Positions 1 through 8,500 of a stretch of 22,591 nt of DNA are shown here, piece by piece. The DNA comes from Oscillospiraceae bacterium (GTDB taxonomy: Bacteria > Bacillota > Clostridia > Oscillospirales > Ruminococcaceae), in assembly GCA_016297165.1 (NCBI GenBank), contig JAEDHF010000012.1:1-22591 (forward strand), given 5' to 3'. Position 1 is the stretch's first letter; every line of letters starts with the position of its first letter. Under the pieces are notes generated by a model, which saw only the letters and a list, made by a program, of their open reading frames with translations, was not told the origin of the DNA and searched no databases. The translations under genes were made by a program, and so were the position numbers.

Positions 1-3
1 CAA

Positions 4-30
4 CTCAAAGCCTGATTTTCAGGCTTTGAG
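4..30 (-). terminator. Hairpin downstream of the sugar-binding lipoprotein gene
   Basis: A perfect 12-bp inverted repeat (ctcaaagcctga / tcaggctttgag) with a 3-base loop lies about 45 bases past the stop codon of the minus-strand binding-protein gene. It probably marks the 3' end of that transcript. The window ends three bases beyond it, so a following U-tract cannot be confirmed. Confidence 0.5.
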
Positions 31-34
31 GCAA

Positions 35-55
35 TAACTGTCCTGCGGACAGTTA
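35..55 (-). repeat. Second hairpin, in tandem with the 3'-end hairpin
   Basis: A 9-bp perfect inverted repeat (taactgtcc / ggacagtta) with a 3-base loop sits between the binding-protein stop codon and the hairpin at 4-30. It lacks a U-tract of its own. It may protect the 3' end of the transcript or be part of a tandem terminator. Confidence 0.45.
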
Positions 56-73
56 CCCAGCACACACTAGTTA

Positions 74-1510
74 TCAGGAAAGCTTGCTGTTTACCTGGTC
101 AAGCTCCGACTGCACCTTATTCCTGATAGTTTCCTTGGTCTGTGCCCAGGAGGGTTCACCATGGTTGTAGCAATCCTTCATCGGGTTATTGATAAGGTCG
201 TTTACCATAGGTGTAACTGCTGTATAGAATTCGAATACGGGGTGCTCCTCTGTCATTTTCTTAGTTCTCTGGAGCATATCGTACATTTCCTCGGTCCACT
301 TATAATCCTCGAAAAGCTGTTCGTACTCGATCTGCTTTGCAACCTCGCTGTCACGGCACTCCATTACACATTCAAGGTAAGCGCCTACGCCCTCGGGGTT
401 CTGTGCACCCTTACAGATAGTATAGCCGGAGACAATAGAAGGAAGATAGTATTCATCAGCCTTAGGGCAGCGAGGCATAGGAACGAACATAAGGTTTTCC
501 ATATCGCCGATCTGAGGTTTTTTATTTTCATCAACTTCACCGCCGGTAAAGGGAGGTAAATAGCCCATGTCGGTTAAGGCCCATACACCGATAGGGAAGA
601 AAAGAGTCTCTCCGCTTGCGATTTTTTCGGGGTGAATCTGCCACCCTATTTCCTTCTTCGGAACGGGAAGATCCTGTCTGTTAAGGTCAAGCATAAATTC
701 CTGTGCGTCCTGGATACGGGAGTCATCAAGATAATGAACTACCTTTCCGTCCTCCATACCGATATAGGGAACGCCTGTAGTCTGGGAGATAGCGCCCTCA
801 AACCACCAGCCGTCGATACCGAATTTTCCTTCTTCTCTGTTATTGAACTGGATAAGCATTTCACGGAAGGTATCCCAGTTCCAGTTTCCTTCGTCAAGAA
901 GCTCTACAGGGTCACGAAGACCGTTTTCTTCGATTGTGTTCTTATTATAAACCATAAGGCAGCCGGGTACAGACTCGTAAGCGCATACATAATGCTTACC
1001 CTGGAATACGAACTGGTCGTTAATTGTAGTCATAGGAGCCCAGAGCTCGGAATCAAAATCAATATAATCATCCATGGGAACGAACATTCCGTTGATTACG
1101 CCCTGTGGGAAGCAGTCGAAGTCACTGGCGCTGAACATATCGGGAGAATCGCCTGCAGCTACAAGCTTACCGAGTGTGGAATATCTTTCTTTCCAGTCGC
1201 ACTCTACCCATTCGATTTTTCCGCCTCTTGAGGTTTCGAAGAGTTCGAGGGAAACCTGCTTGGGCTTACCGTTTCTGGGGTTAAGGTCCCATGAGGAGAG
1301 GAATTTAACTGTGGGATTTTCGAGCTTTTCTGCGTCCTTACCCATTTCAGCTATTGCTTCTGCAGCCTCTGACTTAAGGGTTGCAGGAGGTGTAGTTGAA
1401 GCTGCTGTTGTTGACGCCGAGGTCTGTTCGCTACGACCGCCGCCACAGGCTGATAAAGAAGCTATCATAGCGGCACAAAGGCAAATCGCTGTAATTTTTT
1501 TTGTTCGCAT
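74..1510 (-). CDS. Extracellular sugar-binding lipoprotein of an ABC transporter
   Basis: This 478-residue protein looks like a family 1 type (carbohydrate) solute-binding protein, which captures oligosaccharides outside the membrane and delivers them to ABC permeases. The N-terminus is a lipoprotein signal peptide: a basic start, a hydrophobic stretch, then a lipobox LSAC with the lipidated cysteine at about residue 22. A Ser/Thr/Ala-rich linker follows. Aromatic-rich segments such as GNWNWDTF near residue 210 are typical of the family. The start ATG follows an AAAGGA site. GH5 lies upstream on the same strand with a 136-base gap that contains a separate -10 element, so the gene may be transcribed both with GH5 and alone. 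No permease genes are present in the window. The substrate is inferred to be beta-glucan oligosaccharides from the neighbouring glucanases. It resembles the truncated gene at 21339. Confidence 0.88.
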   Translation of the reverse strand: MRTKKITAICLCAAMIASLSACGGGRSEQTSASTTAASTTPPATLKSEAAEAIAEMGKDAEKLENPTVKFLSSWDLNPRNGKPKQVSLELFETSRGGKIEWVECDWKERYSTLGKLVAAGDSPDMFSASDFDCFPQGVINGMFVPMDDYIDFDSELWAPMTTINDQFVFQGKHYVCAYESVPGCLMVYNKNTIEENGLRDPVELLDEGNWNWDTFREMLIQFNNREEGKFGIDGWWFEGAISQTTGVPYIGMEDGKVVHYLDDSRIQDAQEFMLDLNRQDLPVPKKEIGWQIHPEKIASGETLFFPIGVWALTDMGYLPPFTGGEVDENKKPQIGDMENLMFVPMPRCPKADEYYLPSIVSGYTICKGAQNPEGVGAYLECVMECRDSEVAKQIEYEQLFEDYKWTEEMYDMLQRTKKMTEEHPVFEFYTAVTPMVNDLINNPMKDCYNHGEPSWAQTKETIRNKVQSELDQVNSKLS

Positions 1511-1530
1511 AATACTGTCCTTTCAGAAAT

Positions 1531-1544
1531 AGCGTAAATACGCT
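1531..1544. repeat. Short palindrome in the leader of the binding-protein gene
   Basis: The sequence agcgta-aa-tacgct is a 6-2-6 inverted repeat about 20 bases upstream of the start codon at 1510 and downstream of the candidate -10. It could be a regulator half-site pair or a small leader hairpin. No regulator can be assigned to it. Confidence 0.3.
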
Positions 1545-1564
1545 CTTCGGTTTATCATAATCCG

Positions 1565-1617
1565 ATTATATATCAGATTGATGTCACGAAATGTTATATG
1601 CTTGCTTTTTATATCAA
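1565..1617 (-). promoter_or_regulatory. Candidate activator-dependent promoter of the binding-protein gene
   Basis: On the minus strand there is a consensus -10 (TATAAT, 1565-1570) but only a very poor -35 at the expected distance. Farther upstream, at 1602-1617, lies TTGATATAAAAAGCAA. This matches 15 of 16 bases of an element in the lichenase promoter at 2776-2791. A good -10, a weak -35 and a shared upstream element are what one expects of a promoter needing an activator, plausibly the AraC-family protein encoded at 3768. Confidence 0.4.
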
Positions 1618-1631
1618 TATTTAGTTCTGAC

Positions 1632-1645
1632 TAATTAGCTAATTA
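1632..1645. repeat. AT-rich perfect palindrome between GH5 and the binding-protein gene
   Basis: The sequence taattagctaatta is a perfect 14-bp palindrome lying directly after the GH5 stop codon. It is too AT-rich to be a good terminator and has no U-tract. An operator role is possible but unsupported. Confidence 0.25.
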
Positions 1646-1646
1646 C

Positions 1647-2597
1647 TTAAAGATACTTCAAAAGCTCTTCTCTTACCCCGTCAAGTCTTTTATCGGAAAG
1701 GCCGAAGTCCATTTCTTTATAACACCATGCACATCTTGCAATTCCGTATTTCTCAAATACGCTGTTTATCGTCCTGAACCAGCTTACCGTATCCTCGGGA
1801 GAAACTACGTCGATAACTCCGTATTCGCCGCAGTAAAGCGGAACGTTATATTCCTTCGCCTTTTTAATTGCTTCCGCAAACATTTTTTCGAAGTATTCTG
1901 CGGATATTTCGCTGTCCTCGAAGGAAACTCTTTCCTCGGGCTTAATAAGAGGAGTCCAGTATGCGCCCTGATGAGTAAACTTTAAGGGCTCGTAACAATG
2001 GAAGTTATATACAATCTTATCGTCAGCAGGCTTTTCAAGGTCCTTAACCGCTTCAACGCTGTTGTTCCAGTAGCTTCCTATAAATATAAGGGTATCGGGA
2101 GCATACTTTCTTATTCTCTTTACACATTCGGCGGAAACCTTATTCCATACGCCGATATATTCCTTATCGGTTACCTCGTTTAAAAGCTCGAAAACTACTG
2201 TTTCGTGGAGCTTTCCGAAGCGGCGGGCGAATTCCTCCCATAAGCGCAGGAATCTTTCCTGTAAAGCCTCGCTTTCGAAAAAGCCCTCTTCCTTTTCACC
2301 AAAGTCGAAGGAGAAGCCTGCTGTTTTATGAAGGTCGAAAACTACGTTAAGACCATACTTCTTACAAAGAGCAAAAGCATTTTCGATACGTTCGAAGCCT
2401 TTTTCGATATAGTTTCCCTTTTCGTCCTCTACGATATTGTAATCAACGGGAATTCTTACATGGTCAACACCCCAGGAAGCGATTTTCTCGATATCGGGTT
2501 CTGTAATGAAATTATTAAGTCTGTCCTCGCTGTAGTCGCACTGTGAAAACCAGCCGCCGAGGTTTACGCCCTTATAAAAGCCTTTTTCCTTAAGCAT
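1647..2597 (-). CDS. Cytosolic glycoside hydrolase family 5 beta-glucanase
   Basis: A 316-residue single-domain GH5 enzyme, predicted to hydrolyse beta-1,4 or mixed-linkage glucan and its oligosaccharides with retention of configuration. The barrel landmarks occur in order: GVNLGGW at about residue 10, the substrate-binding Arg in HVRIP at about 48, the acid/base Glu in LLNE at about 141, the HCY segment at about 200, and the nucleophile Glu in CGEYG at about 258, with a late aromatic patch WCYKEMDFG near 291. There is no signal peptide, so the enzyme should act inside the cell on imported oligosaccharides. The ATG is preceded by AAAGGA with 7-base spacing. It is transcribed toward the binding-protein gene and away from the secreted lichenase. 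The GH5 assignment is strong; the subfamily and exact substrate are not determined. Confidence 0.9.
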   Translation of the reverse strand: MLKEKGFYKGVNLGGWFSQCDYSEDRLNNFITEPDIEKIASWGVDHVRIPVDYNIVEDEKGNYIEKGFERIENAFALCKKYGLNVVFDLHKTAGFSFDFGEKEEGFFESEALQERFLRLWEEFARRFGKLHETVVFELLNEVTDKEYIGVWNKVSAECVKRIRKYAPDTLIFIGSYWNNSVEAVKDLEKPADDKIVYNFHCYEPLKFTHQGAYWTPLIKPEERVSFEDSEISAEYFEKMFAEAIKKAKEYNVPLYCGEYGVIDVVSPEDTVSWFRTINSVFEKYGIARCAWCYKEMDFGLSDKRLDGVREELLKYL

Positions 2598-2699
2598 ATT
2601 ATTATCCTTTCCATATTAGCCCTTAGGCATATTGCTTTATTACCGTCGCTGTGGACGTTATCATAAATATATCATATCGCTTATCCGAATAATAGCAGA

Positions 2700-2705
2700 A
2701 TTATA
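2700..2705 (-). promoter_or_regulatory. Candidate -10 element for the GH5 gene
   Basis: On the minus strand TATAAT (2700-2705) overlaps the octamer TGATATAA. No convincing -35 lies 16-18 bases upstream. The leader would be about 95 bases. Like the binding-protein promoter, it may need an activator. Confidence 0.3.
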
Positions 2706-2768
2706 TCATTTATACCACTTTTATGCTATTTGTGTAATTGTCTTTACCGCAAAATTTTGATATTATGC

Positions 2769-2797
2769 TTGATTTTTGATATAAAATGCAATATAAT
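2769..2797 (+). promoter_or_regulatory. Sigma-A promoter of the lichenase gene with embedded shared element
   Basis: A -35 of TTGATT (2769-2774) and a -10 of TATAAT (2792-2797) are separated by exactly 17 bases. The spacer contains TTGATATAAAATGCAA (2776-2791), nearly identical to the element upstream of the binding-protein gene. A further copy of TTTTGATAT begins 19 bases upstream, at 2755. Confidence 0.6.
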
Positions 2798-2888
2798 GAT
2801 ATAAAGTTTTTTCCGTTAGTGTTACTATATTGTCATCAAAGAAAATATGGCAATAATTGCTACTCTGAATAAAGAAAGGAACACTATT

Positions 2889-3695
2889 ATGAAAAAGCTT
2901 TTATCGGTTATTTCCCTTCTGGCTGTTCTCGCTATGGCAGGCTGTTCAGCCGACAAGCCCGCAGAAACAACCGCAGCCACAACCAAAGCGGAAACAACCG
3001 CAGAGACTACTCCTGCAACCGAGGCTAAGCCCGACCTTCCCGAGGGCACCATATACGCCGACTTCGTAAGCGGTATTCCCGACGGCTTCGAATGCTCCGA
3101 CGGCTGGACAAACGGCGACCCCTTCAACGTTACCTGGCGCAAGAACAGCGTAACCTTCGAGGACGGAAAAATGCAGCTCACAATCGATAACGACCCCGTT
3201 CCGAGCAAGGGTATCCCCTACTCCGGCGCCGAATTCAGAAGCAAGGATTTCTACGGCTACGGCAGATATGAGGTTTGTATGAAGGCGATAAAAAACGACG
3301 GTGTAGTTAGCTCCTTCTTCACCTATACAGGCCCCTCCGACAACAACCCCTGGGACGAGATAGATATTGAGGTTCTCGGAAAGGATACCACAAAGGTACA
3401 GTTTAACTATTACACAAACGGCGCAGGCAATCACGAGTATATGCACGACCTGGGCTTCGACGCTTCGGAGGATTTCCACCTTTACGCCTTCGAATGGCAT
3501 AAGGATAAGATTGTATGGTTTGTTGACGGCGAAGAGGTATATACCGCAGATAAGGATATCCCCGTTACAGAGGGCAAGATTATGATGAATGCATGGTGCG
3601 GAAAGGGCGTTGACGGCTGGCTCAAAGCCTTCGACGATTCGAAGCTCCCCGTTACTGCCGAATACAAGTATCTGACCTTTACCCCCTTTGAATAA
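2889..3695 (+). CDS. Surface lipoprotein GH16 beta-1,3-1,4-glucanase (lichenase)
   Basis: Cleaves mixed-linkage beta-glucan (lichenan, cereal beta-glucan) at the cell surface. The 268-residue product starts with a lipoprotein signal (lipobox AMAGC, Cys19) and a Thr/Ala/Glu-rich linker to about residue 50. A GH16 domain fills the rest. The active-site motif WDEIDIEVLG places the nucleophile at Glu157, the helper at Asp159 and the acid/base at Glu161. The following KDTTKVQFNYYTNG and, near the C-terminus, GKIMMN are hallmarks of bacterial lichenases. I chose the ATG at 2889 over the in-frame ATG at 2847. It has a GAAAGGA site at proper distance and begins directly with MKK and the signal peptide. 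The AraC-family gene follows on the same strand after 72 bases with no visible terminator. Family assignment is very secure. Confidence 0.93.
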   Translation: MKKLLSVISLLAVLAMAGCSADKPAETTAATTKAETTAETTPATEAKPDLPEGTIYADFVSGIPDGFECSDGWTNGDPFNVTWRKNSVTFEDGKMQLTIDNDPVPSKGIPYSGAEFRSKDFYGYGRYEVCMKAIKNDGVVSSFFTYTGPSDNNPWDEIDIEVLGKDTTKVQFNYYTNGAGNHEYMHDLGFDASEDFHLYAFEWHKDKIVWFVDGEEVYTADKDIPVTEGKIMMNAWCGKGVDGWLKAFDDSKLPVTAEYKYLTFTPFE

Positions 3696-3767
3696 TTCTC
3701 CTTATAAAAGTATAAAAGAACAAAAGAAGAAAAGACAGAATAATCAGAATGAAAAGGAGGCGTCCCT

Positions 3768-4526
3768 TTGAATATAGATAAAAAGCTTTCCCATGTTGAG
3801 TTTCTTAACAGAGAATATAACGTTACACATCTCGCTTATGAAAAGGAAATCGCCTTCTATAACAGCATAAAATCAGGAAATATTGCTGAAGCGAAGCGGC
3901 TTTTTGAGCCCTTTGACTGCGAGGGCATGGGCAAGCTCAGCGACGACAGCCTCCGTAATCTCAAATACCACCTTGTTATAACCGTGGCATTCATTACACG
4001 CTACTGCATAGAGGGCGGTATGGAAATGGAAGCGGCATACAATTTAAGCGATATCTACATCAGAAGTATCGACAGATGCAAAACCGAGGAACAGGTAAAT
4101 ATGCTCCATAAGGAGGTTGTTGAGGACTACGCACAGCGTATGCACCTTATCCGTAAGAACAACATTTATCCTAAGCCTATCATAATCTGTATGGATTATA
4201 TCTACGATAATCTCCATACGAAAATAACCCTGGAGCAGCTTGCCGACGCAGTATCCTTAAGCCCTTCCTACCTCTCTAAGCTTTTCAGAAAGGAAACAGG
4301 CACCACCATTTCCTCATACATTACCGCAAAAAGAATTGAGGCGGCGGAAAATATGCTGAAATTCTCGGATTATTCCTGTCTCGAAATCTCGGAATGTCTT
4401 AATTTCAGCTCCGAAAGCCACTTTATCTCGGTTTTCAAAAACAGAACCGGTTATACTCCGAAGGCGTATCGTGAGAAATTCTTCAGAGCCCACTGGGGCG
4501 ACAGGGTTTCCGCAGATAAGGACTGA
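3768..4526 (+). CDS. AraC-family transcriptional regulator
   Basis: A 252-residue DNA-binding regulator. The C-terminal 100 residues (about 145-245) form the two helix-turn-helix AraC domain. The first helix-turn-helix is around ITLEQLADAVSLSPSYLSKL. The second includes the typical FSSESHFISVFKNRTGYTP signature near residues 213-232. The N-terminal part (about 20-130) is helical and is not a recognisable sugar-binding cupin; it resembles a type common in Clostridia. Translation starts at TTG: an ideal AAAGGAGG site (3753-3760) stands 7 bases before it and there is no better ATG. Its position behind the lichenase gene and across from the GH5 and binding-protein genes suggests it regulates this beta-glucan locus. 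That is inference from position and from the shared promoter element. Confidence 0.88.
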   Translation: MNIDKKLSHVEFLNREYNVTHLAYEKEIAFYNSIKSGNIAEAKRLFEPFDCEGMGKLSDDSLRNLKYHLVITVAFITRYCIEGGMEMEAAYNLSDIYIRSIDRCKTEEQVNMLHKEVVEDYAQRMHLIRKNNIYPKPIIICMDYIYDNLHTKITLEQLADAVSLSPSYLSKLFRKETGTTISSYITAKRIEAAENMLKFSDYSCLEISECLNFSSESHFISVFKNRTGYTPKAYREKFFRAHWGDRVSADKD

Positions 4527-4535
4527 AATAAGCGA

Positions 4536-4566
4536 TAAGGGCAGTGCCGCGAAGGCACTGCCCTTA
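4536..4566. terminator. Bidirectional terminator between the AraC and MEMO genes
   Basis: A 13-bp perfect stem (taagggcagtgcc / ggcactgccctta) with a 5-base loop lies between two convergent genes. It starts about 10 bases past the AraC stop codon. The downstream flank on each strand is moderately T-rich, so it probably ends both transcripts. Confidence 0.75.
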
Positions 4567-4595
4567 ATTCTTAAAAAACTATTTATCGTTTCCCA

Positions 4596-5579
4596 TTATC
4601 CGCCATTATCGCTCCTTGTCATTAACACGAAATAGCTTGTTACTCCCTCGGGATAAAGCTCCTTACTGTAGGGTATTCCAAGCACATCAGCGGTATTGCA
4701 GTTATCCGCTTCGTAAATATCATCACCAAAATACTCAGAAAGCCTTACATAGGCGCTAAGACAAAAAGGCGAATCCACATTATCGTTCGTAAAGCCTTCT
4801 ATTTTTCCGTAATCCCTTTCCGATACCGCCTTGCTTGTAATTTCGTCCGCCCTGTCCGCTTCAACGGCGGAAAGATAATGGGAGAAATCAACGGAAAAGA
4901 GAAACAGGCACTTTTCCTTATCGGGTATTGAATAAAGGACATCGGCAAGCCTTTCGGGGAGGCTTTTATCAAAGCCGGGAGCTACTAAAAGGCAGGCTGT
5001 CTTAGCTTCGGGGAAATAATGCTTTACGAAGGGGATATGGGACGAGGCGCTATGGTCGGCTATAAGCCGCTCATTATCCACAGCTGCCCCCGATTCATTA
5101 CAGAACAGGGAGACTATATCCCTGTCCGTTTCAACAATCCCGAAGGGAGAATTCCAGTCGGAATAAGTCGTATAAAAGCTTTCATTCCCTTCAATATGGG
5201 AGGTAGCGATTATTACAACCGTTTCAATATCACTGCGGCTTTTTGCGGCTGCTTTAAAAAAGCCCGAAATGAGATGTCCTGCCGTAAGGTGATGAGGGAC
5301 GACGCCGCTTATTATTTTCTTATCCGAGGGATATTCCTCTGAACGATTGTCCCAGCTTATAAAATAGCCGTCGTCGAAATAGTTACAGTCAAGAAGCCCT
5401 GTGCCCGATACGAAGGGCTTCTTTTCCTTTGCAGCTTCCGTAACTCCGGTATCTTCGGGTATTTCCTGTATTTCGATTATAACCGCCGTATTACCTTCTG
5501 CTGTTCCCTTTTCATTATAGCCGCAGGAGCACGCCAGCAGCAGCGCCGCTCCCACGGCAATTATTTTATACGCCTTCAT
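4596..5579 (-). CDS. MEMO-family (AmmeMemoRadiSam protein B) lipoprotein
   Basis: A 327-residue MEMO-like protein. The family has a dioxygenase-like fold with a metal site, but its reaction is uncertain. Conserved family segments are visible: VVPHH (His96/97), ATSH (His128), a DHSASSHIPF segment (His176, His181) equivalent to the usual EHS...PF motif, VDFSHY (Asp231, His234) and a late NCNT near residue 294. Unlike the usual cytosolic members, it starts with a lipoprotein signal peptide (LLLAC, Cys17), so it should be anchored outside the membrane. Its ATG lies 14 bases inside the end of the upstream macroglobulin-like gene with only a weak ribosome site, which suggests translational coupling. 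It is the last gene of the sigma-factor operon. Family assignment is good; the function is unknown. Confidence 0.8.
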   Translation of the reverse strand: MKAYKIIAVGAALLLACSCGYNEKGTAEGNTAVIIEIQEIPEDTGVTEAAKEKKPFVSGTGLLDCNYFDDGYFISWDNRSEEYPSDKKIISGVVPHHLTAGHLISGFFKAAAKSRSDIETVVIIATSHIEGNESFYTTYSDWNSPFGIVETDRDIVSLFCNESGAAVDNERLIADHSASSHIPFVKHYFPEAKTACLLVAPGFDKSLPERLADVLYSIPDKEKCLFLFSVDFSHYLSAVEADRADEITSKAVSERDYGKIEGFTNDNVDSPFCLSAYVRLSEYFGDDIYEADNCNTADVLGIPYSKELYPEGVTSYFVLMTRSDNGG

Positions 5580-8500
5580 TTACTCTATCTACCGTTATTT
5601 TGCCGCTTTCGCTTATACCCCAGTAAAAATCTCCGTCGTCTTCATAGTTATAGCTATAAGCGCCCTCGGTTACGAAATCGCCGCTTGTGGCGATGCATAT
5701 CTTATAGATTGCTCTGCCGCTTATGCCTGTATAAAGCCTTATATGCTGACCTACGGAGTCGTAGTATGTGTTTGTTTCGCCGCAAAGTCTTGCGCAGGAA
5801 GGAATTATATCCTCGATAACGCTGTATGGCTCGGCATTTATTGTTACAGTTACTACATCTCCGGGATTAAGGTCGCTTGTTTTCGAATATGTTTTTGTTA
5901 CGGACATTTTCGGAGCCTTTTCCTGCTCGCTTATTCTTCCCGTATAAAGGGCGTAAAGGCTCACATTACCCGAATCAACCTTAAAATCGGCATTATTGAA
6001 TTGTTCCTTATCGAAGGACAGGCTTACTATACCGTAGCGGTCAAGCTTAACCGTCTTTCTTTCGCCGTTTATGGTATAGCTGAACTCTGCGTCGCCGCTT
6101 ACCTTCGGAACATAGTTTCTTAAATAGACAACAAGCTCAAGAGCATAGCTATCGTATTTCGGCTCTCTTGAAACAAGTCCTCTTGCAAGAGGCTCAGCCT
6201 CGGGAAGATTGAGCATAGATGCGGTAAGTAGCGCAAGTCTTGTATGCTCCTCGTCTATAAAATAAGCTCTTATGCCCTCTTCATTTTCGTAGAATTTCAT
6301 TTCGGAGGTAAGCTTTATATAGCTGTCGTAGGCGGAAGAGAAATCTCCTGCAAAGGCAAGACCTGCCGTAAGATAAAGCTTTTCGGAAAGGGTAAGCTTA
6401 TCGCCGTTTTCCGAAAGAATACGCTTAATATCGCCGAAAACGGGCTTTCCGAGGGCAGCAAGCCCCATATAGCAGTATGCCATATCCTCGGCGTCGCAGT
6501 CCTTCAGGGTATTCTCGAAGGCATTTATTATCGCTTCCCTAGAAACGCTTTCGGGGAAGGCTCCGCATAACAAAGCGGTAAGCTTTATGTTTTCGTTGCC
6601 ATTGGGAAGAAGCGTAGCATAGCCCGAAATGGTAGCAGACTGAATCTTTTCGGAATAATTCCCTTCATTCCAGCCGAGCTCAGCAAGAGCAAATGCCGAA
6701 GCCGCTTTCATATCCGTTCTGTCGCCGAAATAGCAGGAAAGGTTTTCAAGTATTTCCTTGCAGAATTCGTATTCCTTATCATAGAATATCATTGAGACTG
6801 GCCATTTTGTGGGAGAAATGCTGTTAATTTCGCCGAGGCTTATATCCTTGCTGATAAGTACCTCCTGCTTTGTTTCAACAACGCTTAGTGGCATTTCTAT
6901 TGCATCGTTGTTTATGCCGTTGCTTGCATGGAAGGTAACGGTATATTCGCCTACGGGAAGCTTTCCGAAATCCGCCGTTTCAGTTGGCAGTATATCAACG
7001 GTTCTATCCTCACCGTTACCGCTAAGGGTTACGGAGATTCTATCCATATCCTTAAGCCCTACGCATTTAGCTGTTACGGAAATATCGTCCCCTGCCGTAT
7101 ATTCGGAAAGCATTATGGGAGTTACGAAAACGGGTCGTGTGGCGATAATGGGAGTCTTATCGCTTCCTGCAAACATACGACCGTTTATTTCACAGACGGA
7201 CTGTACCGTAGCTCGCCAGGTAGTTATCGAATCCGCAAGCTTAAACTTAAATACCGCCTTTCCGTTTTCGTCGGTATTAACCGAGCCAAAATAGGGATTA
7301 TCGCGGAAGTCCTTGCGGACGTTGTTGTCGGGTTCTCCGCCGCCCTTTTCTGCTCCCGGCTCGCCGTTCATTACGTGCTGGATATAGCTGCAATTCTGAT
7401 AGGGGTAGCTATACCATATATACGAATAGAGAGAGCCGAGGGTATCTACATACTGCTCCCTTACCGCAAAGGCGGCTTCGTCAACTACGCTTAAGGAAAC
7501 CGTTGCATTTCTTACGGCCTTACCGTATATATCCTTTGCATAGACGGTAAGCGCGACCTCTTCCCCTGCGTCGTATTTTTCCTTATCGGAGGAGATTTCA
7601 AGCTTTATTTCCCTTTCCCCGGGGTCGAAGGATATGCTGTCCGGTGATATGGGATAAACGTGGCGGCCGTCGAAATAGGCTCCGCAGTAGTTGAAATCCG
7701 GGATACAGCGTTTATCCGCCTTATAGGTAAAGGTTGTGGAATCATAAACCTTTGCGTCGATAATATCATTCTGAGAGGTTATGAAGAAGATTTTTCCTTC
7801 GGGGTCGCCGTTATTCGTATCGTAATATTCCTTAAGAGTAAATTCTATATTTTCGTCCTCATGGAATTCTCTTCTTTCATCGTCGCTCTCTGCCGACGCA
7901 TCAAGACGGAACATACGATAGTCGGTATAAAGTTTATACGACATTCCGTTATAGACGCCGTCATAGCACTCAACCCTCTGTCCGAGGCTGTCGCTGTAGG
8001 ATATTGTTATACTGTAGCTGCTTCCCTCTTTATCAAGGGAGAGGTTTTCAATAACGCCGATACCGTTAACCGTATTTACGGTATAGGTTCCTATATCTTC
8101 GTTGCAGTACTCATAGTCGTAGCTCTTTACGGTTCTCTTTTCGATAAAGTCGTAGTAGCTTCCCGTTTCAACCCTTTCATACCACGACCTTGAAATATTT
8201 ACCGTAACCTCTGTATCGTAGGGATTACCCTTAAGGACATCGTAATAGTCCTCGTCGGACGAATAGTAGTCTTTCTCGGAAGCCATAAACTCGGGAATTT
8301 TCGAGAAATCGATGCTGTTTGTATTGACCCTGTAGGTTTTCTTATCCTTATCGTATTCGCTTTGGAGCATTACATCCCTGTAGAAGCCATATATCGCCTT
8401 GCCGAAATACTGATAGTTGTTTTCAATACCCGTAAGCCCGAAGTCAACCCAGATATTACTGGGTTCCCAGCTCGAGTCGTCGTCGCTTTTAAGCTTCATA

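Noticed and set aside
632..1231. 199-residue open frame on the plus strand
   Set aside because: It lies entirely opposite the binding-protein gene, has no ribosome site and shows no family signature. It is an antisense shadow.
1632..1645. Terminator between GH5 and the binding-protein gene
   Set aside because: The palindrome is almost entirely A-T and has no U-tract, so it would not form a stable terminator hairpin.
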